This document shows positions 1-5,725 of a stretch of 5,796 nt of DNA, one piece after another (position 1 is the first letter of the stretch; each line of letters starts with the position of its first letter). Source of the DNA: Acetobacteraceae bacterium (GTDB lineage Bacteria > Pseudomonadota > Alphaproteobacteria > Acetobacterales > Acetobacteraceae); contig CANJSR010000327.1 in the NCBI GenBank assembly GCA_947476855.1, positions 1-5,796 on the forward strand, read 5' to 3'. Both the position numbers and the translations under genes were made by a program. The notes under the pieces were generated by a model, which was not told the DNA's origin, did no database searches, and saw nothing but the letters and a program-made list of their open reading frames with translations.

Positions 1-941
1 CCGTCGTCGTCATCGCCGGCGGCGAGCCGCTGCTGCACAAGGAAATCGACCAGATCGTCGAGGGCGCCATCGCGCGCAAGAAGTTCGTCATCGTCTGCAC
101 GAACGCCCTGCTGCTCGAAAAGAAGATGGACCTGTTCAAGCCGTCCAAGTGGTTCTCCTGGTCGGTGCATCTGGATGGCGGGCGGGAAGAGCACGACATC
201 TCGGTCTGCCAGACCGGCGTCTATGACCGCGCCGTGGCAGCGATCGCCGAGTCCAAGCGCCGCGGCTTCCGCACCATCATCAACGCGACGCTGTTCAACA
301 ATTCCAAGCCCGAGAAGGTCGCCGCCTTCTTCGACGACGTGATGGAAATGGGCGTCGACGGGATCTCGGTTTCCCCCGGCTATGCGTATGAACGCGCGCC
401 GGACCAGCAGCACTTCCTGAACCGGAAAATGACCAAGGATCTGTTCCGCGGCATCTTCAGCCGCCAAGGCAAGGGAAGCTGGAAAGGCAAGTGGTCGTTC
501 AACCAGTCGTCCATGTTCCTGGACTTCCTGGCCGGCAACCAGACCTTCAAATGCACGCCCTGGGGCAATCCCTGCCGCACCTATTTTGGCTGGCAGCGCC
601 CCTGCTATCTGCTGGGCGAAGGCTACGCCAAGACCTTCAAGGAGCTGATGGAAACCACGGAATGGGACAAGTACGGGGTCGGCAACTATGAGAAATGCGC
701 CGACTGCATGGTCCATTGCGGGTTTGAGGCAACCGCGGTCAAGGAAACCATCAACAAACCCTGGCGCGCGCTGGCCCAGGTGATCCGTGGCATCCGCACC
801 GAAGGCCCGATGGCACCCGATATCCCGCTGGATAAGCAACGCCCGGCCGAATACGTGTTCAGCCAACACGTCGAACAAGCCCTGACCCGCATCCGCAGCC
901 GCAAGACGACCCCACAACGCGACATGGCCGACGTGGAGTGA
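1..941 (+). CDS. hpnH: Adenosyl-hopene transferase HpnH (radical SAM), 5' end missing
   Basis: The reading frame is open at the left edge and ends with TGA at 939-941, leaving 312 visible residues. HpnH is a radical-SAM enzyme that joins a 5'-deoxyadenosyl group to hopene, giving adenosylhopane, the first step of the C35 hopanoid side chain. The visible part begins just before the radical-SAM GGEPL motif (visible residues 6-10). The CX3CX2C cluster motif must lie upstream of the window. The methionine at 126 is internal (visible residue 42), because GGEPL precedes it in frame. The C-terminal half matches the DUF3463-type extension of HpnH and carries two cysteine groups, C184/C191/C201 and C232/C235/C239, plausible metal ligands (inference). 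No other hopanoid gene follows in the window. The palindromic element starts 3 bases after the stop and may end the transcript. Confidence 0.93.
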   Translation, partial: VVVIAGGEPLLHKEIDQIVEGAIARKKFVIVCTNALLLEKKMDLFKPSKWFSWSVHLDGGREEHDISVCQTGVYDRAVAAIAESKRRGFRTIINATLFNNSKPEKVAAFFDDVMEMGVDGISVSPGYAYERAPDQQHFLNRKMTKDLFRGIFSRQGKGSWKGKWSFNQSSMFLDFLAGNQTFKCTPWGNPCRTYFGWQRPCYLLGEGYAKTFKELMETTEWDKYGVGNYEKCADCMVHCGFEATAVKETINKPWRALAQVIRGIRTEGPMAPDIPLDKQRPAEYVFSQHVEQALTRIRSRKTTPQRDMADVE

Positions 942-943
942 TG

Positions 944-1012
944 GTGGGGCTCTGCCCCACACCCCGCCAGGGGCTTTGCCCCTGGACCCCACCAAAGGGC
1001 ACAGCCCTTTGG
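944..1012 (+). repeat. Left arm of the palindromic element: three triloop hairpins
   Basis: Hairpin 1 (944-960) has a 7-bp stem GTGGGGC with loop TCT. Hairpin 2 (967-985) has an 8-bp stem CCAGGGGC with loop TTT. Hairpin 3 (992-1012) has a 9-bp stem CCAAAGGGC with loop ACA. All stems pair perfectly. The linkers ACCCCG (961-966) and ACCCCA (986-991) recur, reverse-complemented and slightly altered, in the right arm. Confidence 0.9.
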
Positions 1013-1022
1013 AAACCACTGG

Positions 1023-1094
1023 TTGGGGGGAATGCTCGAGGGGCCAACACGGACCTTTCACGGTCACGGTTGGCCCCTCGAGCATTCCCCCCAA
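1023..1094. repeat. Perfect 26-bp inverted repeat at the centre of the element; possible bidirectional terminator
   Basis: Bases 1023-1048 are the exact reverse complement of 1069-1094, with a 20-base loop at 1049-1068. A small extra stem, GACC (1052-1055) with GGTC (1062-1065), can form inside the loop. The arms contain a GC-rich run and CTCGAG (1035-1040). A structure this strong would form in RNA or as a cruciform and could stop or protect the hpnH transcript. No T-run follows either arm, so a classical intrinsic terminator is not shown. The symmetry means it would act alike in both directions. Confidence 0.85.
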
Positions 1095-1103
1095 GTACCG
1101 GTT

Positions 1104-1172
1104 CCAAGGGCTCGGCCCTTGGCGGGGGTCCAGGGGGCAGAGCCCCCTGGTGGGGTCCGGGGCAAAGCCCCG
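1104..1172 (-). repeat. Right arm of the palindromic element: inverted copy of the left arm
   Basis: Hairpin 4 (1104-1122) has stem CCAAGGGC and loop TCG. Hairpin 5 (1130-1150) has stem CCAGGGGGC and loop AGA. Hairpin 6 (1158-1172) has stem CGGGGC and loop AAA. Read on the minus strand, they align with hairpins 3, 2 and 1 of the left arm. Stem lengths differ from the left arm by one pair at matching places, but both sides of each stem change together, so pairing stays intact. Confidence 0.87.
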
Positions 1173-1173
1173 C

Positions 1174-1791
1174 ATGACCCCCATCGACCTCGCGCTCGTG
1201 CTCGCCGTCGATGGCTCAGCCAGTGTGAACTATGACGAGTTCGGCCTGATCGCCGGTGGTATGGCCTCGGCCCTGCGTGATCCCACCGTCGTGCAGGGTT
1301 TGCTCTCCGGCCGTCGTGGCGCGTCGATGCTGTCCTTGCTGCTCTGGTCCGCCACCGGGCGGCAGGACATCATCTCCAACTGGACCCGCATCGCGTCGGA
1401 GGCTGATCTTCTGGCCTTCGCGTCCGAGGTCGAGAACATGCCCCGCACCATCCCCGCTGGAAAGACCGCGATCGGGGAGGCGTTGCTGGCCTCCCTGACC
1501 CTGCTTTCGCGCGTGCCCGCGGTGCCCGATCGCAGCGTGGTCGACGTGATCGGCGACGGCCGCTCCAACGACGGGATCGACCCCGGCCCCATCCGTGATC
1601 GCATGGCGGAGGCCGACATCACCATCAACGGCCTGTGCATCCTGCGGGAGGAGCCGGACCTGCTGGCCTATTACACCGAGGCGGTGATCGGCGGCCCCGG
1701 CCATTTCGCGGTGACCTGCGCCAATTTCTCGGACTTCACCGAAGCGATGCGCCGCAAGCTGATCCGGGAAACGACGGGGCTGGTGGTCTAG
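1174..1791 (+). CDS. DUF1194 / von Willebrand factor A-like protein
   Basis: This predicted 205-residue protein reads as a DUF1194 protein, a bacterial family with a von Willebrand A-like fold of unsettled function. The metal-ion-site signature DxSxS is seen as D13-G-S15-A-S17 after a hydrophobic first strand. A GKTAIGEAL segment (residues 96-104) and a GDGRSNDG segment (residues 127-134) match the later conserved loops. The C-terminus has the RRKLIRE helix typical of the family. I chose ATG 1174 because upstream in-frame sequence lies within the palindromic repeat and translates to low-complexity protein. No Shine-Dalgarno sequence is visible, and the start sits one base after the last hairpin stem. 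Many family members, as I recall them, start with a signal peptide. This one begins almost directly at strand 1, so it is either a cytoplasmic variant or has lost its leader. The histidine phosphatase gene follows after 30 bases. Confidence 0.85.
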   Translation: MTPIDLALVLAVDGSASVNYDEFGLIAGGMASALRDPTVVQGLLSGRRGASMLSLLLWSATGRQDIISNWTRIASEADLLAFASEVENMPRTIPAGKTAIGEALLASLTLLSRVPAVPDRSVVDVIGDGRSNDGIDPGPIRDRMAEADITINGLCILREEPDLLAYYTEAVIGGPGHFAVTCANFSDFTEAMRRKLIRETTGLVV

Positions 1792-1821
1792 CAGGCGCGG
1801 GCGTGCCAGACTGCGCCGGCC

Positions 1822-2340
1822 ATGCACCAGCTTCTGCTCCTCCGGCACGCCAAGTCTTCCTGGGATGATGCCAACCAGCCCGACCGCGACCGCCCGCTGA
1901 ACCAGCGCGGCCGGACCTCCGCCGCGCTCATGCGCCATACGATGCTGGAACTCGGCCTGAGCCCCGATCTGGTGCTCGTGTCGTCGGCGAAACGCACGCA
2001 GGAAACGCTGGAGGCGCTGGAACCCTGGACCGACACCCCGCTGATCGAACCGATGGACGCGCTGTACCTGGCGACCGCCGGGCAGTTGATGGACGCGCTG
2101 CGCGACGTGCCGGAAACGGTCCGCAGCGTCCTGCTGATCGGCCATAACCCCGGCCTGCATGACTTGGCGCTCACGCTCTGCAACGACCCCAACCAGACAG
2201 CGGCCCGACAGATGGCGGCGGGCTTCCCGACGGCGGCGCTGGCGGAATTCACCATCGGCGCGCCCTGGTCCCGCATCATGCCCGGAGGCGGAAGGCTGGT
2301 GCGTTTTTTGACCCCGCGCGGCCTCTCCGGGACGGATTGA
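1822..2340 (+). CDS. sixA: SixA-type histidine phosphatase
   Basis: This 172-residue protein belongs to the histidine phosphatase superfamily, branch SixA. SixA of E. coli removes phosphate from phosphohistidine on phosphotransfer proteins. The N-terminal LLRHAKSSW carries the phospho-accepting H9 next to R8. The SSAKRTQET segment supplies the second pocket arginine, R58. GHNPGLHDL gives the second catalytic histidine, H108. The length and the K-S-S-W context after the RH pair fit the short SixA subfamily rather than phosphoglycerate mutases. The real substrate is not shown. ATG 1822 starts immediately before the first strand, and its ribosome binding site is weak. The stop at 2338-2340 overlaps or nearly touches the start of the CHAD gene, so the two are probably translated together. 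Confidence 0.9.
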   Translation: MHQLLLLRHAKSSWDDANQPDRDRPLNQRGRTSAALMRHTMLELGLSPDLVLVSSAKRTQETLEALEPWTDTPLIEPMDALYLATAGQLMDALRDVPETVRSVLLIGHNPGLHDLALTLCNDPNQTAARQMAAGFPTAALAEFTIGAPWSRIMPGGGRLVRFLTPRGLSGTD

Positions 2341-2345
2341 CCCGG

Positions 2346-3833
2346 ATGCGGATGGAACTGCGCGTCCATCCCGAGGATGTCTCCCGCCTGTCCCGCGCCC
2401 GACGTGCCTTCGCGCCGGTCGAGGCCCGCGCCCAGACCCGCCGTGTCCGGCTGGTCTTCCACGACTCCCCCGACCGCGCCCTCCTCACCGCCGGGCTGAC
2501 CCTGATCGAGCGGCCGGGGCACTGGCGCCTGGAACGGCTGCTGCCAGGCGCGGAACCCTGGTCACCAGCCGAACCGCCTCCGGTGCTGGAGGAAGCGGCA
2601 AGCCTCGGCGTCCTGACGACCGCCCTGCCCGTCGACCTGGCGCCGATCGCGTGGTTCGAGGCGCAGGAGACGGTGCACCGCGTGACGGCGGAAGCGGGGA
2701 ACCTCACGCTGACCGTCTGGAACGGCATGGCGCGCGCCAGTGACGGCCCGTCTCAGACCGGCGAGACGGATGCGCCCATCCCGCTCGCCCATCTGCTGAT
2801 CGAGGGACCGGAACCCGCCGTCCGCGCCCTCGCGCTGCATCTGGCGGCGACGCTGCGGGTGCAGGCCCCGCAGCTCAGCCTGCCGGCCGAGGTGCTGACG
2901 CGCGTGCTGGAAATTCCGTTGCGCCCGAAGCGGTCCGGGGCGCCGGTCCTGCCCGACCAGGCCGATGCCACGCTGACCACGGGTGCCGCGTTCCGCCACA
3001 TCATGGGGCATCTGGTCGACGTGATGCTCGACCTAGCCCCCGCCGCGATGACCGGTTCGACCGGCACCGAGCCGGTCCACCAGATGCGCGTCGCGGTGCG
3101 GCGGGCACGGTCGGCCATCACGGTATTCCGGGCGGCGATCGACACCCCGGAACTCCAACAAGCCGCCAACCACCTTAAAACCCTCGGCGCTCGGCTTGGT
3201 CCGACGCGGGACTGGGACGTCTTCGTCACCGAGACCCTGCCCCGGGTCACGTCCGCCCTGCCCGAGGAACGCCGCCTGCTCCGGTTGGGGGAGGCCGCGC
3301 AGAAGACGCGGATGGGGCATCAGATGATGCTGGCGTTTTACCTCTCCAGCGCGGATTTCCGCTTGCTGGGGATCGAGCTTGCCTGGCTGGCGGCGGCCGA
3401 GGGATGGTTGCCGCTGCCGCCGGACCCGCCGGTGTCCCTGACCGACTTCGCCGCCAACGTGCTGCACCGCCGATGGCGCAAGCTGACCCACGCCGGACGG
3501 TCGATCGAGGCCCTGGATATCGAGGCGCTGCACGACCTGCGCCTGCGCGCCAAGCGCGCGCGCTATACGGCCGAGGTGTTCATCTCCCTCTATCCCGGCC
3601 GCCGTTCGGCGCGGTTCATCCGCCGGATCAGCCGATTGCAGCAGCATCTGGGCCTGCTGAATGACGGAGAGGTGGCGGCGGGGCTGCTGAAGCACCTCGG
3701 CGGGGCCGGCGGGCGGCATGCCTACGCGACCGGGCTGGTGCTGGGGTTCACCGCGGCGCGGGCGGCGAATGTGCGGCCGGCGATTCTGCAGGCCTGGGAG
3801 AAATTCCGCGACGCCGGCCGGTTCTGGGGTTGA
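2346..3833 (+). CDS. CYTH-like / CHAD domain protein (predicted polyphosphate-binding)
   Basis: This 495-residue protein has a diverged CYTH-like N-terminal part (about residues 1-190) and a CHAD domain (about 210-490). CHAD is an alpha-helical, basic domain with conserved histidines that binds polyphosphate. Its hallmarks are HQMRVAVRRAR (residues 245-255), RDWDVF (288-293), HDLRLRAKRARY (396-407) and LQQHLGLLND (431-440), giving the expected two-fold repeat of H-x2-R motifs. The N-terminal part keeps a CYTH-like pattern of a VRLVFHDSPDRALLTAGL strand-turn and ERPGHWRLERL. However, the usual ExExK metal/triphosphate motif at the start is reduced to ELR, so triphosphatase activity is doubtful. 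I prefer ATG 2346, preceded by GGGACGGA at 2329-2336. A TTG at 2337 would overlap the sixA stop by 4 bases, and ATG 2352 is also possible. Coupling to a SixA phosphatase suggests a shared role in phosphate or polyphosphate handling (inference). Confidence 0.88.
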   Translation: MRMELRVHPEDVSRLSRARRAFAPVEARAQTRRVRLVFHDSPDRALLTAGLTLIERPGHWRLERLLPGAEPWSPAEPPPVLEEAASLGVLTTALPVDLAPIAWFEAQETVHRVTAEAGNLTLTVWNGMARASDGPSQTGETDAPIPLAHLLIEGPEPAVRALALHLAATLRVQAPQLSLPAEVLTRVLEIPLRPKRSGAPVLPDQADATLTTGAAFRHIMGHLVDVMLDLAPAAMTGSTGTEPVHQMRVAVRRARSAITVFRAAIDTPELQQAANHLKTLGARLGPTRDWDVFVTETLPRVTSALPEERRLLRLGEAAQKTRMGHQMMLAFYLSSADFRLLGIELAWLAAAEGWLPLPPDPPVSLTDFAANVLHRRWRKLTHAGRSIEALDIEALHDLRLRAKRARYTAEVFISLYPGRRSARFIRRISRLQQHLGLLNDGEVAAGLLKHLGGAGGRHAYATGLVLGFTAARAANVRPAILQAWEKFRDAGRFWG

Positions 3834-3859
3834 CGGGACGGCCCTGGCGGGGAATCGGA

Positions 3860-4444
3860 ATGGTGCTTCCGGGGACCTTCACGATTGGACACGCAACAGT
3901 GTCGCTGAACCACAAGCGTCGTATTTTCCGCTCGTCTTTCTCACCGCTTGGGATGCTGGCGCCGGTCCTGGGGGCGGCGCTGCTGATTCCGGCCGCGCTC
4001 TGGGCGCTGGACTTCGTCTCCCTTCCCACCGTCGTCGCGGTTGCCAGCCCCCCGCCGGCGAACGCGCGGATGGTGGCGGACCCGGACCGGGTCGCGGTAG
4101 TGGATGGCAACACGCTGCGGCTGGCGAACCAGGTGGTGCGGCTGGATGGAGTCATTCCGCCGGCGCGCGGGGAAACCTGCCGGAACGGGAACGGGGCGTC
4201 GTTCGACTGCGGCGTGGCGGCGGCGAACGCCCTGGCATCGCTGCTGCGCCACGGGCCGGTCGATTGCACGCTGCTGGGCCGGGATGAAGCCGGCCGGCCG
4301 GTCGCCACCTGTTCGGCTGGAAGAGAGCAGTTGAACCGCGCGGTTGTCGCCGCCGGCTGGGCCAGGGCGGGGGACCAGACGCTGCGGGCCGAGGAACAGC
4401 GCGCGCGGGCGGAACATCGCGGCCTGTGGGCGATGGCGCGCTGA
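3860..4444 (+). CDS. Membrane-anchored staphylococcal-nuclease-fold protein, probable catalytic loss
   Basis: This 194-residue protein has a basic N-terminus (H18-K-R-R, R24), one hydrophobic segment at about residues 30-50, then a thermonuclease (SNase/TNase) fold, so the domain probably lies outside the inner membrane. Family landmarks are VVDGNTLRL (80-88), VVRLDGV (92-98), GRPVATC (145-151) and the final EHRGLW. Two arginines usually used in catalysis are kept (R94, R146), as is D82. The aspartate of VDGDT is N84, and the D and E of the normal GIDAPE loop are I99 and A102. Active nucleases of this fold need these acidic residues for calcium binding and water activation, so a binding or structural role seems likelier than cutting DNA. 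Cysteines C107, C117, C136 and C151 could form disulfides. ATG 3860 has GGGGAA 5 bases upstream. TTG 3830, overlapping the CHAD stop, and GTG 3899 are alternatives. Confidence 0.8.
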   Translation: MVLPGTFTIGHATVSLNHKRRIFRSSFSPLGMLAPVLGAALLIPAALWALDFVSLPTVVAVASPPPANARMVADPDRVAVVDGNTLRLANQVVRLDGVIPPARGETCRNGNGASFDCGVAAANALASLLRHGPVDCTLLGRDEAGRPVATCSAGREQLNRAVVAAGWARAGDQTLRAEEQRARAEHRGLWAMAR

Positions 4445-4492
4445 CCCGGGCAGGTCCGCCGGCGGAAACGACACTGCGGAATCGCCGAGGGA

Positions 4493-4511
4493 CACGTAAT
4501 AATATTGCGTG
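4493..4511. promoter_or_regulatory. AT-rich dyad upstream of pdhA, with a nearby direct copy of one half
   Basis: The sequence CACGTAATAATATTGCGTG forms an 8-bp dyad with one T-G mismatch around the triplet AAT. The half-site ACGTAAT (4494-4500) recurs directly at 4525-4531, 31 bases downstream, which is about three helical turns. It could be an operator or a weak RNA hairpin. I do not recognise the regulator. Confidence 0.35.
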
Positions 4512-4574
4512 AAACCCCCACCGTACGTAATCACGAAACAGCCACACGGGTTCGACCCGCGACGATCCAAGCAG

Positions 4575-4593
4575 TTAACCGGATTCTGGTTAA
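4575..4593. promoter_or_regulatory. Dyad TTAACC-N7-GGTTAA upstream of pdhA, candidate operator
   Basis: TTAACCGGATTCTGGTTAA has perfect 6-base arms, extendable to 8 pairs with one G-T wobble around ATT. It sits about 120 bases before the pdhA start. It does not match the E. coli PdhR site, whose half-sites point the other way. A role in transcription control is inferred from its position only. Confidence 0.35.
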
Positions 4594-4697
4594 TCATGCC
4601 TATTGCATTGCACAACAAGGAAAATTGCCCAAATCGCTTGCCGACGCGGCGTATCGGCCGCAACCTAGCGGGATAGAAAATTCCGGTAACCGCGGCT

Positions 4698-4703
4698 GAG
4701 GGA
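4698..4703 (+). promoter_or_regulatory. Ribosome binding site of pdhA
   Basis: GAGGGA lies 8 bases before ATG 4712 and is the strongest Shine-Dalgarno sequence in the region. It supports this start over internal methionines. Confidence 0.75.
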
Positions 4704-4711
4704 ACAGGGCC

Positions 4712-5722
4712 ATGGCGCAAGCGGTCGAGACCAGGAAACGTGGCAAGGCGAAGGAGCCGGCGGTCGACCAGGCCGAGCTTCTGAAGGCCTACCGCATGAT
4801 GCTGCTGATACGGCGGTTTGAGGAAAAGGCCGGCCAGCTTTACGGCATGGGCCTGATCGGCGGGTTCTGCCATCTGTATATCGGGCAGGAAGCCGTTGTC
4901 GTGGGCGTGATGCTCGCGACCAAGGAAGGCGACCAGTTCATCACATCCTACCGCGACCACGGGCACATGCTGGCCACCGGGATGGACGCGCGCGGGGTGA
5001 TGGCGGAACTGACAGGCCGAGCAGGCGGGTACTCGCGCGGCAAGGGCGGTTCGATGCACATGTTCAGCCGGGAGCGTAACTTCTTCGGCGGCCATGGCAT
5101 CGTCGGCGCGCAGGTTAGCCTGGGCGCTGGGTTGGCGTTCTCCAACCGCTACCGTGGCAACGACCATGTCTCCCTGACGTTCTTCGGGGAAGGCGCGTCG
5201 AACCAGGGGCAGGTGTATGAAAGCTTCAACCTCGCCTCCCTGATGAAGCTGCCCGCGATCTTTGTGATCGAGAACAACAAGTACGGCATGGGCACGAGCG
5301 TGGACCGCGCCTCGGCCAGCCATGATCTGTCGAAGAACGGGGCGCCCTGGGGCATTCCCGGCGTGGCGATGGACGGGATGGACGTGCTGGCGGTGAAGGC
5401 GGCGACCGAGCAGGCCATCGCGCACTGCCGAGCGGGTAAGGGGCCATATTTGCTGGAGGCGAAGACGTATCGGTATCGGGGGCATTCGATGTCCGATCCG
5501 GCACGCTATCGCACCCGCGAAGAAGTCCAGGCCATGCGAACCCAGCACGATTGCATCGAGTCCGCTCGGCATCAACTCGAAGCCCTGGGCGTTGAGGATG
5601 CGGAGTTCCGCGCCATCGATGACGAGGTGAAGGCGATCATCCAGGATGCCGCCGATTTCGCGCAGAGCAGCCCCGAGCCGGACCCCGCCGAACTCTATAC
5701 CGACGTGCTGCGGGAGGTCTGA
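4712..5722 (+). CDS. pdhA: Pyruvate dehydrogenase E1 component, alpha subunit
   Basis: This 336-residue protein is the E1 alpha subunit of the pyruvate dehydrogenase complex. With E1 beta it uses thiamine diphosphate to decarboxylate pyruvate and pass the acetyl group to lipoyl domains. Visible family segments are IRRFEEKAGQLYGMG (33-47), GFCHLYIGQEA (51-61), SYRDHGH (79-85), GGKGGSMH-like RGKGGSMHMF (109-118) and FFGGHGIVGAQ (124-134). The cofactor motif starts with GEGASNQGQ (159-167) and ends with ENN (187-189). The conserved loop YRYRGHSMSDPARYRTREE (253-271) follows, equivalent to the loop phosphorylated in mitochondria. The usual GDG of the cofactor motif is GEG here. Length and order are normal for alphaproteobacteria. 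The next gene starts 3 bases after the stop. Branched-chain 2-oxoacid dehydrogenase or acetoin dehydrogenase alpha subunits are relatives, but the overall sequence and the following lipoyl protein favour pyruvate. Confidence 0.94.
   Translation: MAQAVETRKRGKAKEPAVDQAELLKAYRMMLLIRRFEEKAGQLYGMGLIGGFCHLYIGQEAVVVGVMLATKEGDQFITSYRDHGHMLATGMDARGVMAELTGRAGGYSRGKGGSMHMFSRERNFFGGHGIVGAQVSLGAGLAFSNRYRGNDHVSLTFFGEGASNQGQVYESFNLASLMKLPAIFVIENNKYGMGTSVDRASASHDLSKNGAPWGIPGVAMDGMDVLAVKAATEQAIAHCRAGKGPYLLEAKTYRYRGHSMSDPARYRTREEVQAMRTQHDCIESARHQLEALGVEDAEFRAIDDEVKAIIQDAADFAQSSPEPDPAELYTDVLREV
5713..5717 (+). promoter_or_regulatory. Ribosome binding site of the downstream lipoyl-domain gene
   Basis: GGAGG lies inside the last codons of pdhA, 8 bases before ATG 5726, so translation of the two genes is probably coupled. 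Confidence 0.7.
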
Positions 5723-5725
5723 GCG

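Larger units (their letters stand above)
944..1172. repeat. Mirrored multi-hairpin palindromic element (six small hairpins around a 26-bp stem)
   Basis: This 229-bp noncoding block fills the gap between hpnH and the DUF1194 gene. It contains, in order, three triloop hairpins, a 26-bp perfect inverted repeat, and three more triloop hairpins. Reverse-complementing the right arm gives the same order of hairpins and the same short ACCCC-type linkers as the left arm, so the whole block is one large imperfect palindrome with smaller palindromes inside. All six small hairpins share a GGGC-N3-GCCC core. It resembles the REP- or MITE-like intergenic repeats of high-GC alphaproteobacteria. The family name and copy number cannot be judged from one window. 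No transposase is encoded. Reading frames pass through it, but their protein is low-complexity and they are unlikely to be real. Confidence 0.88.
4445..4711. other. Intergenic region and probable 5' leader/promoter region of the pdh operon
   Basis: This 267-bp stretch is clearly richer in A and T than the genes around it. It holds a perfect 12-bp palindrome TCCGCCGGCGGA (4455-4466) just after the nuclease-fold gene, with no T-run, two further dyads described separately, and a small CGGGT/ACCCG hairpin with loop TCG (4547-4559). I tried several -35/-10 pairings and none was good enough to call a promoter. A 64-codon open frame starting at 4505 runs across it but has no recognisable protein signature or ribosome binding site. 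Confidence 0.6.

Noticed and set aside
1023..1094. IS or MITE terminal inverted repeats enclosing a mobile gene
   Set aside because: Only 20 bases separate the arms, no transposase is present, and I see no clear flanking target-site duplication.
976..1173. N-terminal extension of the DUF1194 protein from ATG 976
   Set aside because: This segment is entirely inside the palindromic repeat and would encode low-complexity, Gly/Pro/Arg-rich sequence unrelated to the family.
1216..2160. 314-codon open frame on the minus strand opposite the DUF1194 and sixA genes
   Set aside because: Both sense genes have clear family motifs. The antisense protein is rich in Arg, Gly and Gln and has no motif, as expected for a shadow frame.
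3718..4287. 189-codon plus-strand frame spanning the CHAD/nuclease-fold junction
   Set aside because: It overlaps the ends of two motif-supported genes in another frame and shows no domain of its own.
4544..4562. GGGTTCGACCC resembling a tRNA T-arm
   Set aside because: A 5-bp stem with a 7-base T-loop does not form, and no acceptor, D or anticodon arms are found around it.
4600..4680. Sigma-70-like promoter for pdhA (TTGCAC, TTGCCC and TTGCCG tried as -35 boxes)
   Set aside because: No acceptable -10 hexamer falls at 16-18 bases from any of them.
4505..4699. 64-codon frame upstream of pdhA
   Set aside because: No ribosome binding site, no recognisable domain, and it covers the dyads and the leader of pdhA. 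It is better read as regulatory sequence.
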